Part shown: positions 24,701-39,700 of the stretch, one piece after another
Layout of the letters: each line of letters opens with the position of its first letter
Position numbering within the stretch: the stretch's first letter is position 1
Assembly: GCA_032158295.1 (NCBI GenBank)
Contig: CM063249.1
Coordinates: 20,586,270-20,650,269, forward strand
From: Pycnopodia helianthoides
Lineage: Eukaryota; Echinodermata; Asteroidea; Forcipulatida; Asteriidae
Direction of reading: 5' to 3'
DNA: 64,000 bases
Translations under genes and position numbers: made by a program
The notes under the pieces: generated by a model
The model's database searches: none
Told to the model about the DNA's origin: nothing
Seen by the model: the letters and a program-made list of their open reading frames with translations, nothing else

Positions 24701-27700
24701 TACTTGCAAGAACCTCTTCATGACAACACTGGACTGAATTGATCCATTATTGCTACAAACAGTTGCAACAACGATTATAATGCCATTTTCTAAAAATTTA
24801 GAGTTGAATGTGCAAAATCAAAACAAATGTATAATATGTGATACCGAACAAAATACCAAATAGTCTGTACAAGTATTGTGCATATTCCATGGTTAAAGCA
24901 TAATTTTTTCCTTCATACGTTAAGGCAATTAACGTTGGAACCCAATTTTAATTTAATTTGTTTAAATACGCGCAAGACTGTCCACACTTTGTAAGTCAGG
25001 TTTTTCATTTTCAATTCAAAGATATAAAGAAATGTTCTTCAATGGATCTGAGAGGAGTTACTGGTGTCATTTGTTGAATTCCTGTCTAATTTGTGAAGCC
25101 AAGCTGCTGGACACCTTCAGGACATTTGATGTCATGCTGATGGATTCACTCTGTGAATTTCATGCAAAAATAAATCAGTTTTTGAAAATTCACTCAGTCC
25201 TGATACTTTGTTCTTGTTAAGGCATTCAGGGAAAAGCAGGTTTTTTTTTAGTAAAAGGCACCTCAATAAGGGAAATGTAAATTATTTGTACATGAACATT
25301 TGTAGGGGCATCAAGAAATAGCCAGTGTTGCCTACTTGAATGAATTAAGAAAATATGATGTTCTTAAGACTCATGCAGAAAGCAAAAGAATGGCAAAGTT
25401 ATTGAGGGGGGCTGGAAGGGCGGGGTTTGGACTCACGGCACTGTGGTACTTCCTCTCTCCAGTTTCCAGGCATGCCGCCGGCCTGTTGGCACCTCTGGGC
25501 ATAGCTATGGAGACTATCACACAGGAGGTCATCCGTGGGTAGCGTGGCACAGAGATCAAACAGGCAGCCCTCATGGAATGGTGTTGGGTCAACAAAGTCA
25601 TGACATGAAGCCAGAGCACCTGAAAGGGGTATAAAAGTCATTTGAGTCCATCAAAGTGGTTCATGAAGGTATGCAATTATGGATCAGAGTTTTGGATTGA
25701 CTGAAGGAATTTTTAGCTGTTGCAAAGTGCTTACCAACAAAATAGTATAAACACAAAATTGTTTAATGGCCTCAACTTTCGACCCGATTTGAGCCTTTCT
25801 CGCAGGTGTTGACGTCGTGGCCCAATTTTATAGTGCTGCTTAACAGTAAGCACATTTTTGTGCTTACTGTAGCAAAAAAATTTGCTTAAGCGTTAGCGTA
25901 TTTCACAGGTTGGCAAGAAAGTTAGATGGCCAACTTGGGCGTTCACCATGGATTTTCATTGTTACGTCATTCATTTTCTTACCGTAAGCACTGGAAGGTT
26001 AGCATGCCTTTACGTTCGCTTACGGTTAGCAGCGCTATGAAAATGAAACTCACACAGTAAGCAAAAAATCAATTGTTAAGCAGCTCAATGTAATTTGGCT
26101 CAGGTTGAATTAGGTCACAGATTAAGATAAGAGGGGTTTCTTTCATGAACGTACCAGATTCATCAAGGAGTGGATAGCACAAGTCGTTGGCCTGACGATA
26201 AATATCTGATCCTTCATCACAGGGACTGGGGTCAACAATGGTTGGATCACACTGGTCCGGATTGACTGCCCAGCTGTTTCCAAAACCCACTTTATTTCTG
26301 GCCTGCAATGGAAATGAAAGATGCCATTAGACTTGTATCAAGTATAAAAAAATGTGCAGCCAAATGACATTTTTTAATAGTCCAAGTTTTCAAAAGGAGG
26401 GATATTTTGTTCATGTCTCTTTCACCAAATTTATGGACAATTGTTTAAAATTTGTTAATTAAAAGATTGCCAACCAAATTGTCAAATATAAATTGGTTTA
26501 CTAACTAGTGGTGCTACAATGTTCCTTTTTTTCTCAGTTCTCATTCCTCACTTTTGTTTTGCTCTGAAAAAAATATCCAAACAAATGCGTCTGGCAGATA
26601 TTTATTAATCGATTCCATAATTATTTGGCTTTAAACTAAATTGCAAAAAACTGTTTTCATTTCAAAAATTAGAAATGGAAATTTTCCCATAAGTCCTAAA
26701 TTGTACAGATTGAGACAGTTGTCTTACCAGCAAACCATTGGGAAGTGTGAAGTCATTTTGGCTGTCACCGTCAAACGTTCCGCACAGACCGCAAGTGTTG
26801 TTCCAATACTGGTAGGGAACGGTAACTTCAACCGTGTTTTTGCCATCCCATCGGATGGAAAGCTGGAAACTTGTTGTCAATATCTGCAGATACAATATAC
26901 TTAGAATTATATAATAATCAATGGAGTCATCTTGAGCAGTATGGCACTCAATACATAACCTGGAATCTTAGGTGACCAGTCACACTGTAACATGTCTGAG
27001 TAATATACGATTGTACGCCTTGTACACGTTGCCATCACTGAGGTCAAACAATGGAAAAAGCACACGTGTGTACGCACCACGCACAACTCTCAGCCAATGA
27101 TAGGTCTTCCTTTGACCTCAATTAGGGCACTGTCTGACCTTGTCAAGTACTCTGAAAGAGGGTCTGTTGTTGAAATGACTGTTGAAAAGGCATTAGGGAT
27201 AAAAGGGAATTCAAATATTCAAATATTATTCCACCAATGTTGATGTCATTTGTTACAATTATCGTCCACTCCCATGACATCACAATGACATCATTAGTTG
27301 TCATGGAAAAGGTCACTAGAAAAAGAGTCTTACCACATCAGTACCGCTCAGCCTGATGTTGACACCATCTGCACGCATGAGAGGTGGAATCACAGTAACG
27401 CCATTAATCCGAACCTCCTTCTTATTACGCAAGGAGTACCTGACATCACCAAGCTCCACTACCACCTCCTGAATGCGGGATACTGTTTCAGATGGTAACC
27501 TCTTCACGTTTCTTGCGGTCACATGAAAGGAAGTCTCAGTTGAGTTTCGGCAATCTCTGACGAGAGTGTATTCGCACACACCTTGGAAATTATACTTGTG
27601 ACCATCGAAAGTGATGTAGTGAGGATCTCCCCATGCAGTACACACACCAGGAGCTAAGGAAGAAATTGAAATTTAAAAATATAAGAAGTTTTAAACTAAA

Positions 27701-30700
27701 TACATTTAATTGGCTGAAAGCCATTGCTGACAAAAAGGCCTCAAACTTGGTTTCATATTTTAGGAGGTATGTTGAAATGATGACATTTCCACCATTTTAT
27801 AACCCCTGGAGAAACAGATGTTGGAAACAACACTAGAGATGTAGATGAATGAGCGAGAGTTCTTAGTACATTGTCCACCAGGCAGAAAAAACAACGTCTG
27901 AATTCAGATAAAAGTCTGAAATTTCTCATCCCTGCATTTATGACAAGTCATTACAACTTAAACATCAAATCCATTACCAATGTGTTTTAAAACAGTTATG
28001 GAGCTTTTCTTGAGATTCAATCCATTAAGAGCATATTGGATCTATTTCTGTTGAAGGATTCAATGTGATTTGTGATATGCTCTGAAAAAAGTTGACTCGC
28101 GTATTTAAGAATGAAATTCTACAGTTGAACCATTCATCCTACCTCTTGAACAGTTTCGACCATCTCCTGTGAACCCATCGATGCAGTAGCAATCCCGGAC
28201 ACCATTCTTCGGAATGCACCGTGCAAACTCATCACATCCGTAGTCTTCACACTCCAGCTGGCCTCCACTGCAGACGCACTTTTGGGAACAGTCGGTCGGC
28301 AGCCAAACTTCTCCTGCCTGAAAAATGTCAGTTAAAATTGTCCTTAAAATCAATGATCAATGGCCCTTTGCATCACAAAAACTCCCCATGACAACAAAGT
28401 TATGTGAGGTATCCGTGCATGGCTGTGAAACAATATCTGAATCTACTTCCTTCATGTCAATGTAGTCCACTGACCTTTTTGTGTGTCTGACAAAAGGTAC
28501 ATGTATATTACATCAATGGTTTTTAGAAATGCAAATTAAAGATGGTAGGCCTGATTTTTGGCTAGTTTGACATGAAAATTTGAGTTTAAATTTTGACTAA
28601 CTGTTTTTACAGATTCAAGAAAAGTTATAAGCTATCATTTCAGGTATTACACAAAAAATCGGCCAATGATAAGTGGTAGTTAATTTAAACTAAAAGTGAA
28701 TTATTTTCAGGATCCCGACATTAAATTACATCCATCAGCCATGTACAAATAATTTAGCATGTTATGTGTATTTTGTGCATTGTCCGTGGCATATTCTAAA
28801 GGGTTTGTATGTTATTAGTTTTGAAACAGCATCATCTGTCAAAATTCATTAAGAGAATGTTACATTTGTTCTTCTTTTGGCGAAAATTCAACCATGCAAA
28901 TTTAATTCCCATTCTCTAGTTTTTATTAAACACAATCAATCAATCAGTCAATCAATCATTCAATCAGTGTAAAATTGATTAAGTCAAAGGTTTGCTCAAA
29001 GGCGCTGAGGCACAGAAGAATTCAATAATTCACTGATGGTAAGCCTCCTGAAACAAGAGGGCTTTTAGCAGTGTCTGAAATGCACCATCCAACCAACCTG
29101 TAAAAATGTCTTCAAATTAGGTGATCCCGTTTTATAGTGATTCAGACTATGGTGGTTAGTTATAAATACAACAGGAGAAAATAAAATAACAGGTCTTTAT
29201 AACACTTTCAAATAATTTCAGACATTTTGTGACTATTTATTTAATTAATTGTCACTTTTTTAAGTTCATATATTTACAATACTGTATGTACATTCTTCAT
29301 GCAGTGTTCTGATAGTATATATTTTTAAATACACATTTCCTTATTTGCTTTCCTGTACAGTTTTATACAGCCATATAAGGCCATGTCACCCCTCTTTTAT
29401 TGCTATTTATCAATGCCCTTAGTGTTAAAAAGCAGAGCAAAATCTAAAGATTTTTCTGTTTTGTAAATTTCACATTTCTGTCGAGTCCTCAGGTTTTGTT
29501 TTATGAGTGGTCAAATTGCGTACAACGCTCAATGGTTGTTCTTTATTTACACGCACTTATAAACTTTACATTGAGTACTGGCATGTATTTGTGTGATGCT
29601 TTATTAGCGCTATGACTACATGCGTTAACCAACCACTCTTATACAGCTCCAGCTATGTCAGACTTAATGTGACCACATTTAATCCACTAGGACTGCCTAA
29701 ACTGTCAGTAGTATTTAAGAAAAAATAATAATACTATAAAAGTACTTAGTTGCTGAACTTTTTTTTATGAAAAGGCCATAAACACTTTGCTTCCTCTTAC
29801 CTGTAAATAAATGCCATCTTCCAGCAGACAACCACACTGTGATTCTTCAATACAGCGTCCCCCGTCCAAGAAAGTACCGTTTGGGCAACGACAACCCTCC
29901 AGGCAGGGTTCTGTGCATGTGGCAGCACTATTTCTGTCCACACATGTGGATGGGCAAGCTGTGGCGCATGAGTCGTACACCTTGCCTTCTTCACATTCAA
30001 GACCTGGTGGATGTTAAGTAGAATGTTCTGTGTGAATTTTGTAAAATTGCTTTGACAAGTTTATGATCTTTTTTGCTGATATCAGTCTTGCATTATTTAC
30101 AGGGCCCAATTTCATAGCGCTGCTTAACGGTAAGCAAATTTTCGTGCTAATTGTAGCAGAAAAATTTGTTTAAGCATAAGCGTATTTCACAGGTTAGCAA
30201 GAAAATAAGGCAGTCATCTTGCGCGATCAACATGTAATTGCATTGTTACGTCATTCATTTTCGGGCAGTAAGCACCGGAAGGTTAGCATACCTTTTCGTG
30301 TGCTTATGGTTAGCAGCGCTATGAAATAGAAACTCGTACGTAAGCACAGAATGGGCCGTTAAGCAGCTCTATGAAATTGGGCCCTGGACAGTAAGTATAT
30401 TTTTTGTTGATGTACTTCCAAGCAGGCGTTTCATTCAATTAAACCAAGAGAACATTCATGGCTGGATATGCTATTGAAGAATGCATTTCAATTAAAAGGT
30501 AACATAATCAGAATTCTCAGCTTACGATGCCCTGTAAAACAAATTATATGGGCCAAGCAGGCGTTTACATCAAATTTAGCCAAGAGAAAGTTATTATTTT
30601 GCTTTGTTTAATTTGTATACAATTGAATGAATGTTCTCCATAAATTCGTTCATCACAAACATAAAAAATCAAAGTTTTATATCAAACAACTTATTATTAA

Positions 30701-33700
30701 TAAGAATAATTGAATTGTGTACTTATTTAACATGCTGAGTGATATGAATTTAACCAACAACAAAATGGGGTGTGCTTCAATCCTAGGCCCAATCCATGGC
30801 TATGCTTACCGCAGGAATCTGCGCTTCCAGCCCATAGACTCATGTGCTTTACTGGGCGTCAAAAGCGAAGAATTCTGCTGTGAGCAGAGCCATGAAATTG
30901 GACCCTGACCATAATGCCTTTAAATTGTATGAAAACGCACTCTTCCATAGCATATCCAGGCCTTTTGAGCATGTGTGGGACAGAGGATGAAACTATTATT
31001 TTCATTAAGGTATTCTAGGCAACAACACTTTCTTTAGCATTGGAATCTACTTTTGAAATATCTAAGATGTCCGAGGAGGGCAGTTCCCCCTTCTCATCTA
31101 CCCCACCCCTCCCGATCACCTATTTCCCACTTTGGTACTTTTTTATTTTGACAAAGAATGGAACTTACCACACTTTGGACTGGCCCCTCGCCAATCACCT
31201 GGGGTGCTTCCAGCCCTTCTGCAAGCATCAGCGTAGCTGTTTAGATTGTCACATAAGAGTTCATCATCAGGCAGAGTAGCACACAGATCATACAGACAAG
31301 ACGAATAGTACGGCGTTGGGTCCACAAAGTCCTGACATGATCGAAAAGGTCCTGTGAAAAATGAGGAGTGAATCTCAAATTAAAAGAGCATTTTTTACAC
31401 AAGGTATTTTAATTTTTCTTTGTTCAACACCAAAAAAAGAGTTTAAAAAATAAACATAAAACTAGACAAAAAAGTGCGTTCAAACTTTTGGGGGAAAAAA
31501 TGCCTGAAATCAGGTTAAGATCCTGGAATTCTGCGCCGCTTATGGTGCCCTATAAATCATGCAGAGCCGTCAAATTGGGACCTTGTCTCAATTGGTCTGG
31601 AATTTTGTTTTAACTGAACCAGGGCTCGATTTTACAAAGAGTTAAGATTGATCTTAACTGCAAATTATTCTTAATTGCTAAGCAAAGTGTGATGTCACAA
31701 TACAACACTATGGCAATACTGACAACTCATCTTACATGTCTTAAGATGAATCTTAGTGCTTTGTGAAATCGACCCCTGAACTCCATTCTAAAGGATTTAT
31801 CAACTTTCTATATAAACGCAAATAAAATGCAAGGTTTTTTGGCCACATTCTTACCATTTGGAAAATACCTGAATCAGGGAAAACCATAGGCTTGAAAATT
31901 TTCCATAAACCTTAAACTGAATGGTTCGACGTCAATTCGATAATTATCAAAACAAATTCACAGAAGAATTTTTTTCTAATCGACATCTTAATAACAAATT
32001 TGCAAATATTATTTTCATTATTATATCTTTTGGTATTGAAACCATGGGACCATCAAAAGCAACCAACACTGTGACCCGTAGGCCTGAAGGTACCTGTGTA
32101 ATGTCAGTTCTAGATGTGGAAGGAAAACCCCAAATAAGGAAAACCCAAGCAATCAGGTAAGGACTGAAAACTCAATCTACTGCAGTCTGAAGTGGGATTT
32201 GAACCGGGTTCATAAAGGTCAAGGGCAGAGAAGAAACCACTGATCCAACCTAAATGCCCAAAATGATACCAATCATCTTACCAGACTCCTCTATGAATGT
32301 ATAGCACAGATCTCTAGCCTCCAGGTACAGGTCTGAAGTTTCATCGTCACAGGGGTTGGGTTCATCAACACCAAAATCACAATCCTCAGGATTTAATACC
32401 CAGCTATTTCCAAAATCAAATTCACTAGAAGTCTGGAAGGAAAATAATGTTGAACAGTCAGTGGGCATGTTAATATAAATTGTTATATCGTATGTAAACT
32501 ACTAGAAATACTCAACATCATCTCCATAAGCAATTTAGTCAATAAATGGCAACAAGCTGCAGGATCACCTGACACATTGACATATTCTGGGAACTGATGA
32601 CACTGTATGTATTGACTCCTTGCACAATGCGAGACACACCTCTGCACATTGTGCATCTACCATTCCCACTGTTGAGGGAGTCGATTCCTGTGTGTACACT
32701 TTAACTCCCAAAATGGCAGGCAAGATAGGCGTGTGTAAGTGCACTGCACGTTGTACAAGGGGTCATTAATGTCAAATAAACTCAACAGTCCATGCTCCAG
32801 TCAGTATAAAAGGAACTAAGTAAAAGCTAAACTACGTGCAGTACCTAAGATATGAGACATACACTGACCCAAGTCTGCAATGAGCTGAGGAAACCATATT
32901 TTGGTTTAATGCAGGGCTTTTCCAAAGACAACAACAAAATGCATTTTGTAAAAATATTTGTGCCGCAACTGTGTCTTCTAGCCCAGAGCAGTACAAGGAT
33001 TCTGCAATTAACTCTGCAGTAGCAACTGAAGAGAAACCAAAGTCAGTCCAAAACAGGGTTTTGAGGGTACAAGAGGATTCTTACCAATGTACCATCCGGC
33101 ATGGTGAAATCGTTTGTCTGATCTCCGTCAAATGTTCCACACAATCCACAGGTTCTATTCCAGTAGCTGGAGGGTAGAGTTATCTCAGTGGCATAGCCCC
33201 GGTCATACTTGATCATCAGTTGGAAATCAGTCACAATTTCCTAAGTAAAATAACATATAAAAAATAAAAATTAACATACACTTTTTTTATTCAAAACGAT
33301 GCCCTTTCGGTAACAAGAACTCTTAGGTAAATGGGATTTGAGGCATTTCATGTTGAGGTATCTATGTACATTCAGTTTGCGGTAACACTATGTGTACATA
33401 TCTACTTTGCTGTGTAGTTTTATTCCTTGAGAACTAGTCTTGCTATTTATTCTACTGCCGCGGAATAGATTTCAGAATTCGGGAGACTATTTATTTCTGA
33501 CAAGATCAACCAATTAGCTAGATAAGGAAGCCATTTGTTAAAAATCCTTATAACAAACAATGACGGCATCTCACAATCAAAACTCTGCCAGTGATTGGAT
33601 TTTTCTTTTACTAATCTGTTATTTTGCAAATGTAGAAATATTGACAAGCAAAATAACTTTTTAAGTTGAAAAAAGCTAAGATACAAAACCTTTGAGGAGG

Positions 33701-36700
33701 GGCTGGGGGGGGGGGGGCTGGAATACCATTCAGATAAAAAAACACAAAGAAATAATATGGGGTTACATGTCCTTACCATATAAGATCCGGCATCTCTAAC
33801 AACGACTCCAGACGAGTGCTGAACAGGGAGTGCCACCGTCACCCCATCAAGTCGGAATTCACCCCCTCTCAGGAACAAAAACATGGCACCCATGTACTCT
33901 AAGCTCAGCTCCTGGAGGTATGAGACTCGGTCAGAGGGCTTTCTTTTGCTGTTCTTGACACTCAGGTGAAAGGACGGCAAGGAGGATGTGTTCCAACAGT
34001 CCCTGAGGAGGGTGTACTCACAAGACCCTTGGAAATCATACATTAGACCATCGAAGGTGATGTAGTGAGGATCACCCCAAACTACGCAGACCCCAGGAGC
34101 TGAAGATATGATCAAAGTAATTATATCAAGGTTGAGAATCATTGGGTGTTGTGTTGACATTGCGTTGAATGTTCCGTAGGTTTAACTTTTAAAACATGCG
34201 TATTTATGAGTTTGAAATGCACCTTAGTTATAAATATTTCTTTTCAAAATTAGGGTATGCCGAGTCTAGCAATTACACACAGATTGACAATTTCAGGTAT
34301 GGCTTAGTTCTACATTTAATGAAGTTTGGGCTACATCATCAGCTGGCGTATAATAGATTTTAATCTAATTATTTTGTTTCTTTTACCCTTACACCAATGT
34401 GGGATAAGCAATGTATACTCAGTGCTACAGAGTCCTGTGGAAAAAATCTAAAGGTATACTACATGGGTAGGATTCAAGCCCACGACCCCTGTGTCTCTAA
34501 AGCAGGTTGTGGGTTTTGAAGTAGTATGCCTGTGCTTTTTAGTTTTTTACTGCACTTCACAAAGAACAGAGCAACTTAAAAGTGGAAGGAAAAAACAAAA
34601 GAAGGAAAACTAAACATAGATTAAAAAGAACAAAACAATTATGATGCATTTTGGAGAAGACCGTCTTCAGACACAGACACCGAGTATAGGCTTAAAGCCT
34701 CTGTCAAACAGGCACTAAACCTGCCTCTTATTCCTGGAAACAGAGAGCCAGGTCAAGTTCCTGGCAATGTTGAATGCCGTATTCTGCGCTTACGGCTCAT
34801 AGAATCACAGAACACCTGAAGCGCAGAGTTCTGTGGTAAGCAGTGCCATGACATTGGGCCCTAAGGATGAGCAGGGTCAGTGTCTGTGTGCTTCATGAAT
34901 CAATATTAACATGATATAAATGTATGAAATCATACCTGGAGTACAACCACCTTCCCCATCGCTGATGTATCCTTCCAAACAGTAGCAGTCTCGCACACCA
35001 CCTTTGATTGTACACTCAGAATTTTGTTGACAGGAGTAGGAATTGCAGAAGAAGCTGCCAGAATCACAGGTACACCTTCTTTCACAGTTCTCTTCTATCA
35101 CAACACCTCCAGACTAAAAAAACAAAAACAATGTTCTAGAAACTGTCATCTTGATGACATATTTTTGATAATTTTCAAAGCAACATCACTCCTTTTGACT
35201 GGCAAAACACGGGGCTAAAGTCGTTGCTGACAAAAAGGTCTGAAACTAGTATGGAACTTTTGAGAGGTATGTTGAAATGTAGCATTTGTACTTTTTGGTA
35301 ATTTCTTGAGTTATAAATGTATATTTGGTTTGCGGTAACACCATGTGTATATATCTACTTTGCTGTGTAGATTTTGTTCTTTAGAGAACTTGCCTTGCTA
35401 TTTATTCTACTGCCTTGGAGTGGATTTTTGGAATTCGGGAGACTTCTCAGTTCTGAAAAGAACTGTCCTGCTTATTAACTGCTACCTGTGCGAAAGGTAG
35501 GAAATCGGCCGGGACTACTACTTTGGATTAGTGGATCAAGGGGACTTCTCGATATTAACTTCACTGCCACAGGGTGAGTTCTTATATCGTCTCAACGTTT
35601 CGACTAGCTTGTTCTAGTCATCGTCAGGAGAATGGAGTTGTAGATTTCAAGGAGCTTCTTGGAACAGTCCCTCAGTGCTAGAGACCAAAGAGCATGAAGA
35701 AAATACAGTTGTCTTTTTCTAAAAGGTAGTAGACTTAAACAAGTCTCTGAGCTCAGATAAAACCTGAAAATTCTTATCCCTGAATATAACCACTAATTCA
35801 CCTTTCTTATAGATAGTTCTCAATAGACACCATCTTTACAGGCAACTGCATTTGGGCTTGCAGGCGCGTCAGGCGCTCAAAATGTTAATGCAGATGTGTT
35901 GTTCACTAACCAATCATGCAATGAATCTCGTAAAATGCGCACGTGCTGCACGCCGTGTTCTCACGCCAAATGTATGACTATGGCCCTTTTCGAATTCACG
36001 GCTTCGGCTCCAAAACCGGCTCAGGCTAGCTAGGCTCCCTCAATTATTTTAACGTACGCATGCTTTGCGGTCAGGGTTTCAGACAGAAAACTGGGTCTGA
36101 AGCCCAATCCGGAGCCGAAGCCGTGGAAGCCGAAGCCCTCGAAAAGGGCCTATGTGTTCCAAATTACCAGTAAAGAAGGCCGATTTACATCACATTGCAA
36201 CCTATCTATAATTATGCGAAAATTGTTTCCCCATGAGGATGCTATTATTATTTTTTCAGGATTATTTTGAAACAACACTTTAAACGGATGTATTTCTTTT
36301 GATAAATGGGACTATTCTCAACACGAAATCAATCTTCAAAATGTCCAATTCTTTTACTGTCAATGTGGTACCCTAATCTGACATAATACACATTTCTCAG
36401 GATATTTTTTTTATTTTTAATATTTTTAATACTGTTATTTGTTTTTGGGGGGGCATGGGAAAGGCAAGTGCTTTGTCAGGAAGGATCTAAAACTAAACTT
36501 CAAAAGAAAATATCATTTTACAATTGTGACTGTGTTCAACACAAAAACCAATCATAAACTGGATTGTATATCTACTGCTACTACAATGTGGTATGTTCGT
36601 CTAAATCAAACTGACATACCGGAATATAGCTGCCATCGCCCATCACACATCCACAGTTCTGAGGCTCCCTACAGCGGCCATTGCCGTCCTGCAGTTGACC

Positions 36701-39700
36701 ATCTGGGCAGAGGCATGTCTCAACGCAGGTCAATGGGCAGTTGGCTTGTTGGTTGAATCCTGTAGTACAAGATGGTTGACAGGCACTGGCACACGCATCG
36801 TATATCAACCCCTCTGGGCATGTGAAGCCTGTTGCAGTAAAAGAACGCTCACATTTTAAATTTGTTTGCTCAGTTATGCAGGTCGTGAATACGCCATTGT
36901 TGGGTTCCAATTTCCTGTCCTTTGTGTTTGACTTGAATCTTCCTGTTGTTATAGGTCATGGGCGGGGCAGCATGCTTCCAAGTAACAGTAATTTAGTTTA
37001 CTTTTGTTGTCCCTGACCCGCATGATTTGTCGTTGTTTTTCCCGAGTTTGGCTTTTATTTCCTTGTTTTGGTTTTGTTCCCCTCCTGCATGCTCCACCCA
37101 TACTCACTCAATTCGTTTTGGTCCCTAGTTGTATTTTCCATTGCTTTTTTAATTGTTTATATTATTTACCTAAATTTTTCCACTTCTTATTAAACTAGGG
37201 CCTTCTTACTTATTTATTTGTTTAATTTTGTTTTTTTGTTGGATTACTTCTCTTTTCATCTTCATGTACTTGTTTCAACAAAATTTTTGTCTGGTTTGCC
37301 TTGGTCAAATAAATAATAATAAGAAAATTAAACGATTTCTTAGCCTCAGAAATCAAATGGATAAGTAACTGTAAGAAAGCGTCTTAACGCACAAATGAAC
37401 TTTTGTGAAAACTTTCTTCTTACCGCACTGTGGTACATGACTTCTCCATTCAATGACGGGCCCACCAGCAGAGCGGCAAGCCTGTGCGTACTCGGCCACA
37501 CTGTCACAAAGGTAATCCTCATCCGGAAGTGATGCACAAAGGTCATAAACACACGCATCGTAGAAGGGTTGTGGATCGGCAAATGAATCACACATACCCA
37601 GCCACACTACCAAAAATAATAAAGAAACAATTGAGAAGAAACAATTTTTTCAAAAATCGATTTATGTTTTGAATTTATAAGTCTGAACGTTTTTCTGTTA
37701 GATAAAGATTCACCAATGAGAAAATTATAATATTTCATATTTTAAAGACAAGGTAGAGAATTGGAAAGTACTGAGAGAAAAATAATAAGGTTTAATTCCA
37801 GAGATTACTGATCTGTTTTTATTCCTTTCACTAAAACCATAGCATCTAAATTGATAGAATTTTCACAGGTTGGGTTTGTTGAAAACTAAAGGAATTTACT
37901 CTTCCGACTACAAATAACGTAAATTCATGTTAACTTATTTCACAACTGTCCCTGATTGCAGCTGTTGTAGCAATCTCTAAGAGGTACCCTTATACAGTTC
38001 TCTTTTCCAACCATACCTTCATAATCCAGAATTGGACTGCAGAGTCGAGAGGCGCTAACGAACTTATCGCCTTCACATGGATCGGGCGTTGGTGGCACCG
38101 TGTTGCATTCGTTTGAGTTGGCCAACCAGCTCTGGCCAAATTCATTGGCATCCGTGACCTGGTAGGATACAAAAGATTTTCAGGTTGACGTATTCTGAAT
38201 CCATAGTGTATAGAAAACATGGGGTATTCCAGTTTTGTTGGTTTATCTTCCATTCAAGTGAAACTCCACAAAAAGGAAACAAATTATTTGACCTGCAAGC
38301 ATCCTACTATAAAAGAACTGTATCTATGAAATGGTGGAACCTACAAAACCACAAAACCACAAATACCAATCGAGCCAGAATTTATGATCTCCTTTGTAAT
38401 TGCAATTTGTTATACACTTATCTCAGTATTCTGCAAACTTATCCATGAATTGTCCATACTATTGAGTTTGCAAACAAAAAATACTTACCTATTTTTATTT
38501 ATTATTATTTTACTGTAACATTTGTTAACCACATACTTTAAGCTACTCATGTATGGCCACTTAAAACGATATTAACGACAACCTGTACCTGTGAGATCTA
38601 ACTTAATAATCACTTCATACTCACCAGGCCTCCATTTGGTATGGTGAAATCATTGGATGGATTATCGTCGAATGTTCCACACATACCACATACTGTCCTG
38701 CCGAGCCATTGGGGGATTTTGATCTCTACGGTGTTCTTACCATCCCATCTTACAGTCACATCAAACGATGTAGTAAGAATCTGTGAAAAAGCATTCAAGT
38801 TAATTTTTTGTTTTTATATCAAAGGAATTTACTATTTTATCTACATCATTAATGGATGAAAATATAAAGCACCCATCCTCTGGTAGACAACTTAGATAAG
38901 AATATCATTCAGTTATGATACAATAAAGAAACCAGAATTGCTAGATTTAAACTGTAAATTCTCAAGACGGCCATTAAATTTTTTTTCTAATCATCAGCCT
39001 ATATGCTGAGTGTTCTGAAAGAATTAAAAAATTGAAAAATTTTCAAGCAAAAAGCTTAAACCTAGATAAACAACATTGGAATACAAAAATTGGATTGATT
39101 GAATCAGAAGATCCTCCAATACTCTTTTAGTGTCGGGGAAGTTGGAAATACACCAAAAGGGGATCAGCCGTCGATTTCACCAAACTCTTCCTAACTTAGG
39201 ACTAGTCCTAGGCAGTGCTAAGAGATAGGACAAGTTTTAAGTCTCGTCCTAACTAATAAGATTTGTCCTATCTCTTAGCACTGCCTAGGACTAGTCCTAA
39301 GTTAGGAAGAGTTTGGTGAAATCGACGGCAGGACAGTTTAGTGTAGTGTCTTGCCCTGCCATCTCCCTCTGTTGACCCCAATTTGAATTCCGCCTTGGAA
39401 CCAGAATCTAACGTGGGGATCTTTGGCTTTTCAATCCTTATATGATTACCAAGGCTTTCTTTTCACACCTACACCTAAAGTCGTGTTCGTATGGGGTCTT
39501 GTCAAAATTAGTCCAGGACAGATCATTGGACAGCATGTCTCTGATACCGAATTTTCGTCGGAGCTCCATCGGACTGTATTTCTAGGAGACATGGTTTCAT
39601 CCACTGAATGTAACACATTTGTCCAGCACACCAAACAGGCCCTGTACCAGATGCACACCTGCTGAGTGCTGTGCGGTTTGTCTGGATCATTACATTTTGT

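Noticed and set aside
25032..25220. 62-codon plus-strand ORF as a small gene
   Set aside because: It sits in the intron between C8-b and TIL of module 5, with no motif and no splice or promoter support.
27030..27120. Inverted 'tgaggtcaaa / tttgacctca' pair as a nuclear-receptor element
   Set aside because: The spacing is about 63 bp and the site is intronic with no other regulatory sign. It is more likely the remains of a short fold-back repeat.
30717..30908. 63-codon plus-strand ORF
   Set aside because: It overlaps the short MITE relative at 30786-30905 and has no family similarity.
33447..34160. 237-codon minus-strand ORF read as one long exon
   Set aside because: The VWD motif ends at GSYM, where a good donor (GTAAGG) occurs. 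The rest is intron readthrough with a G-run-derived proline stretch and a low-complexity tail.
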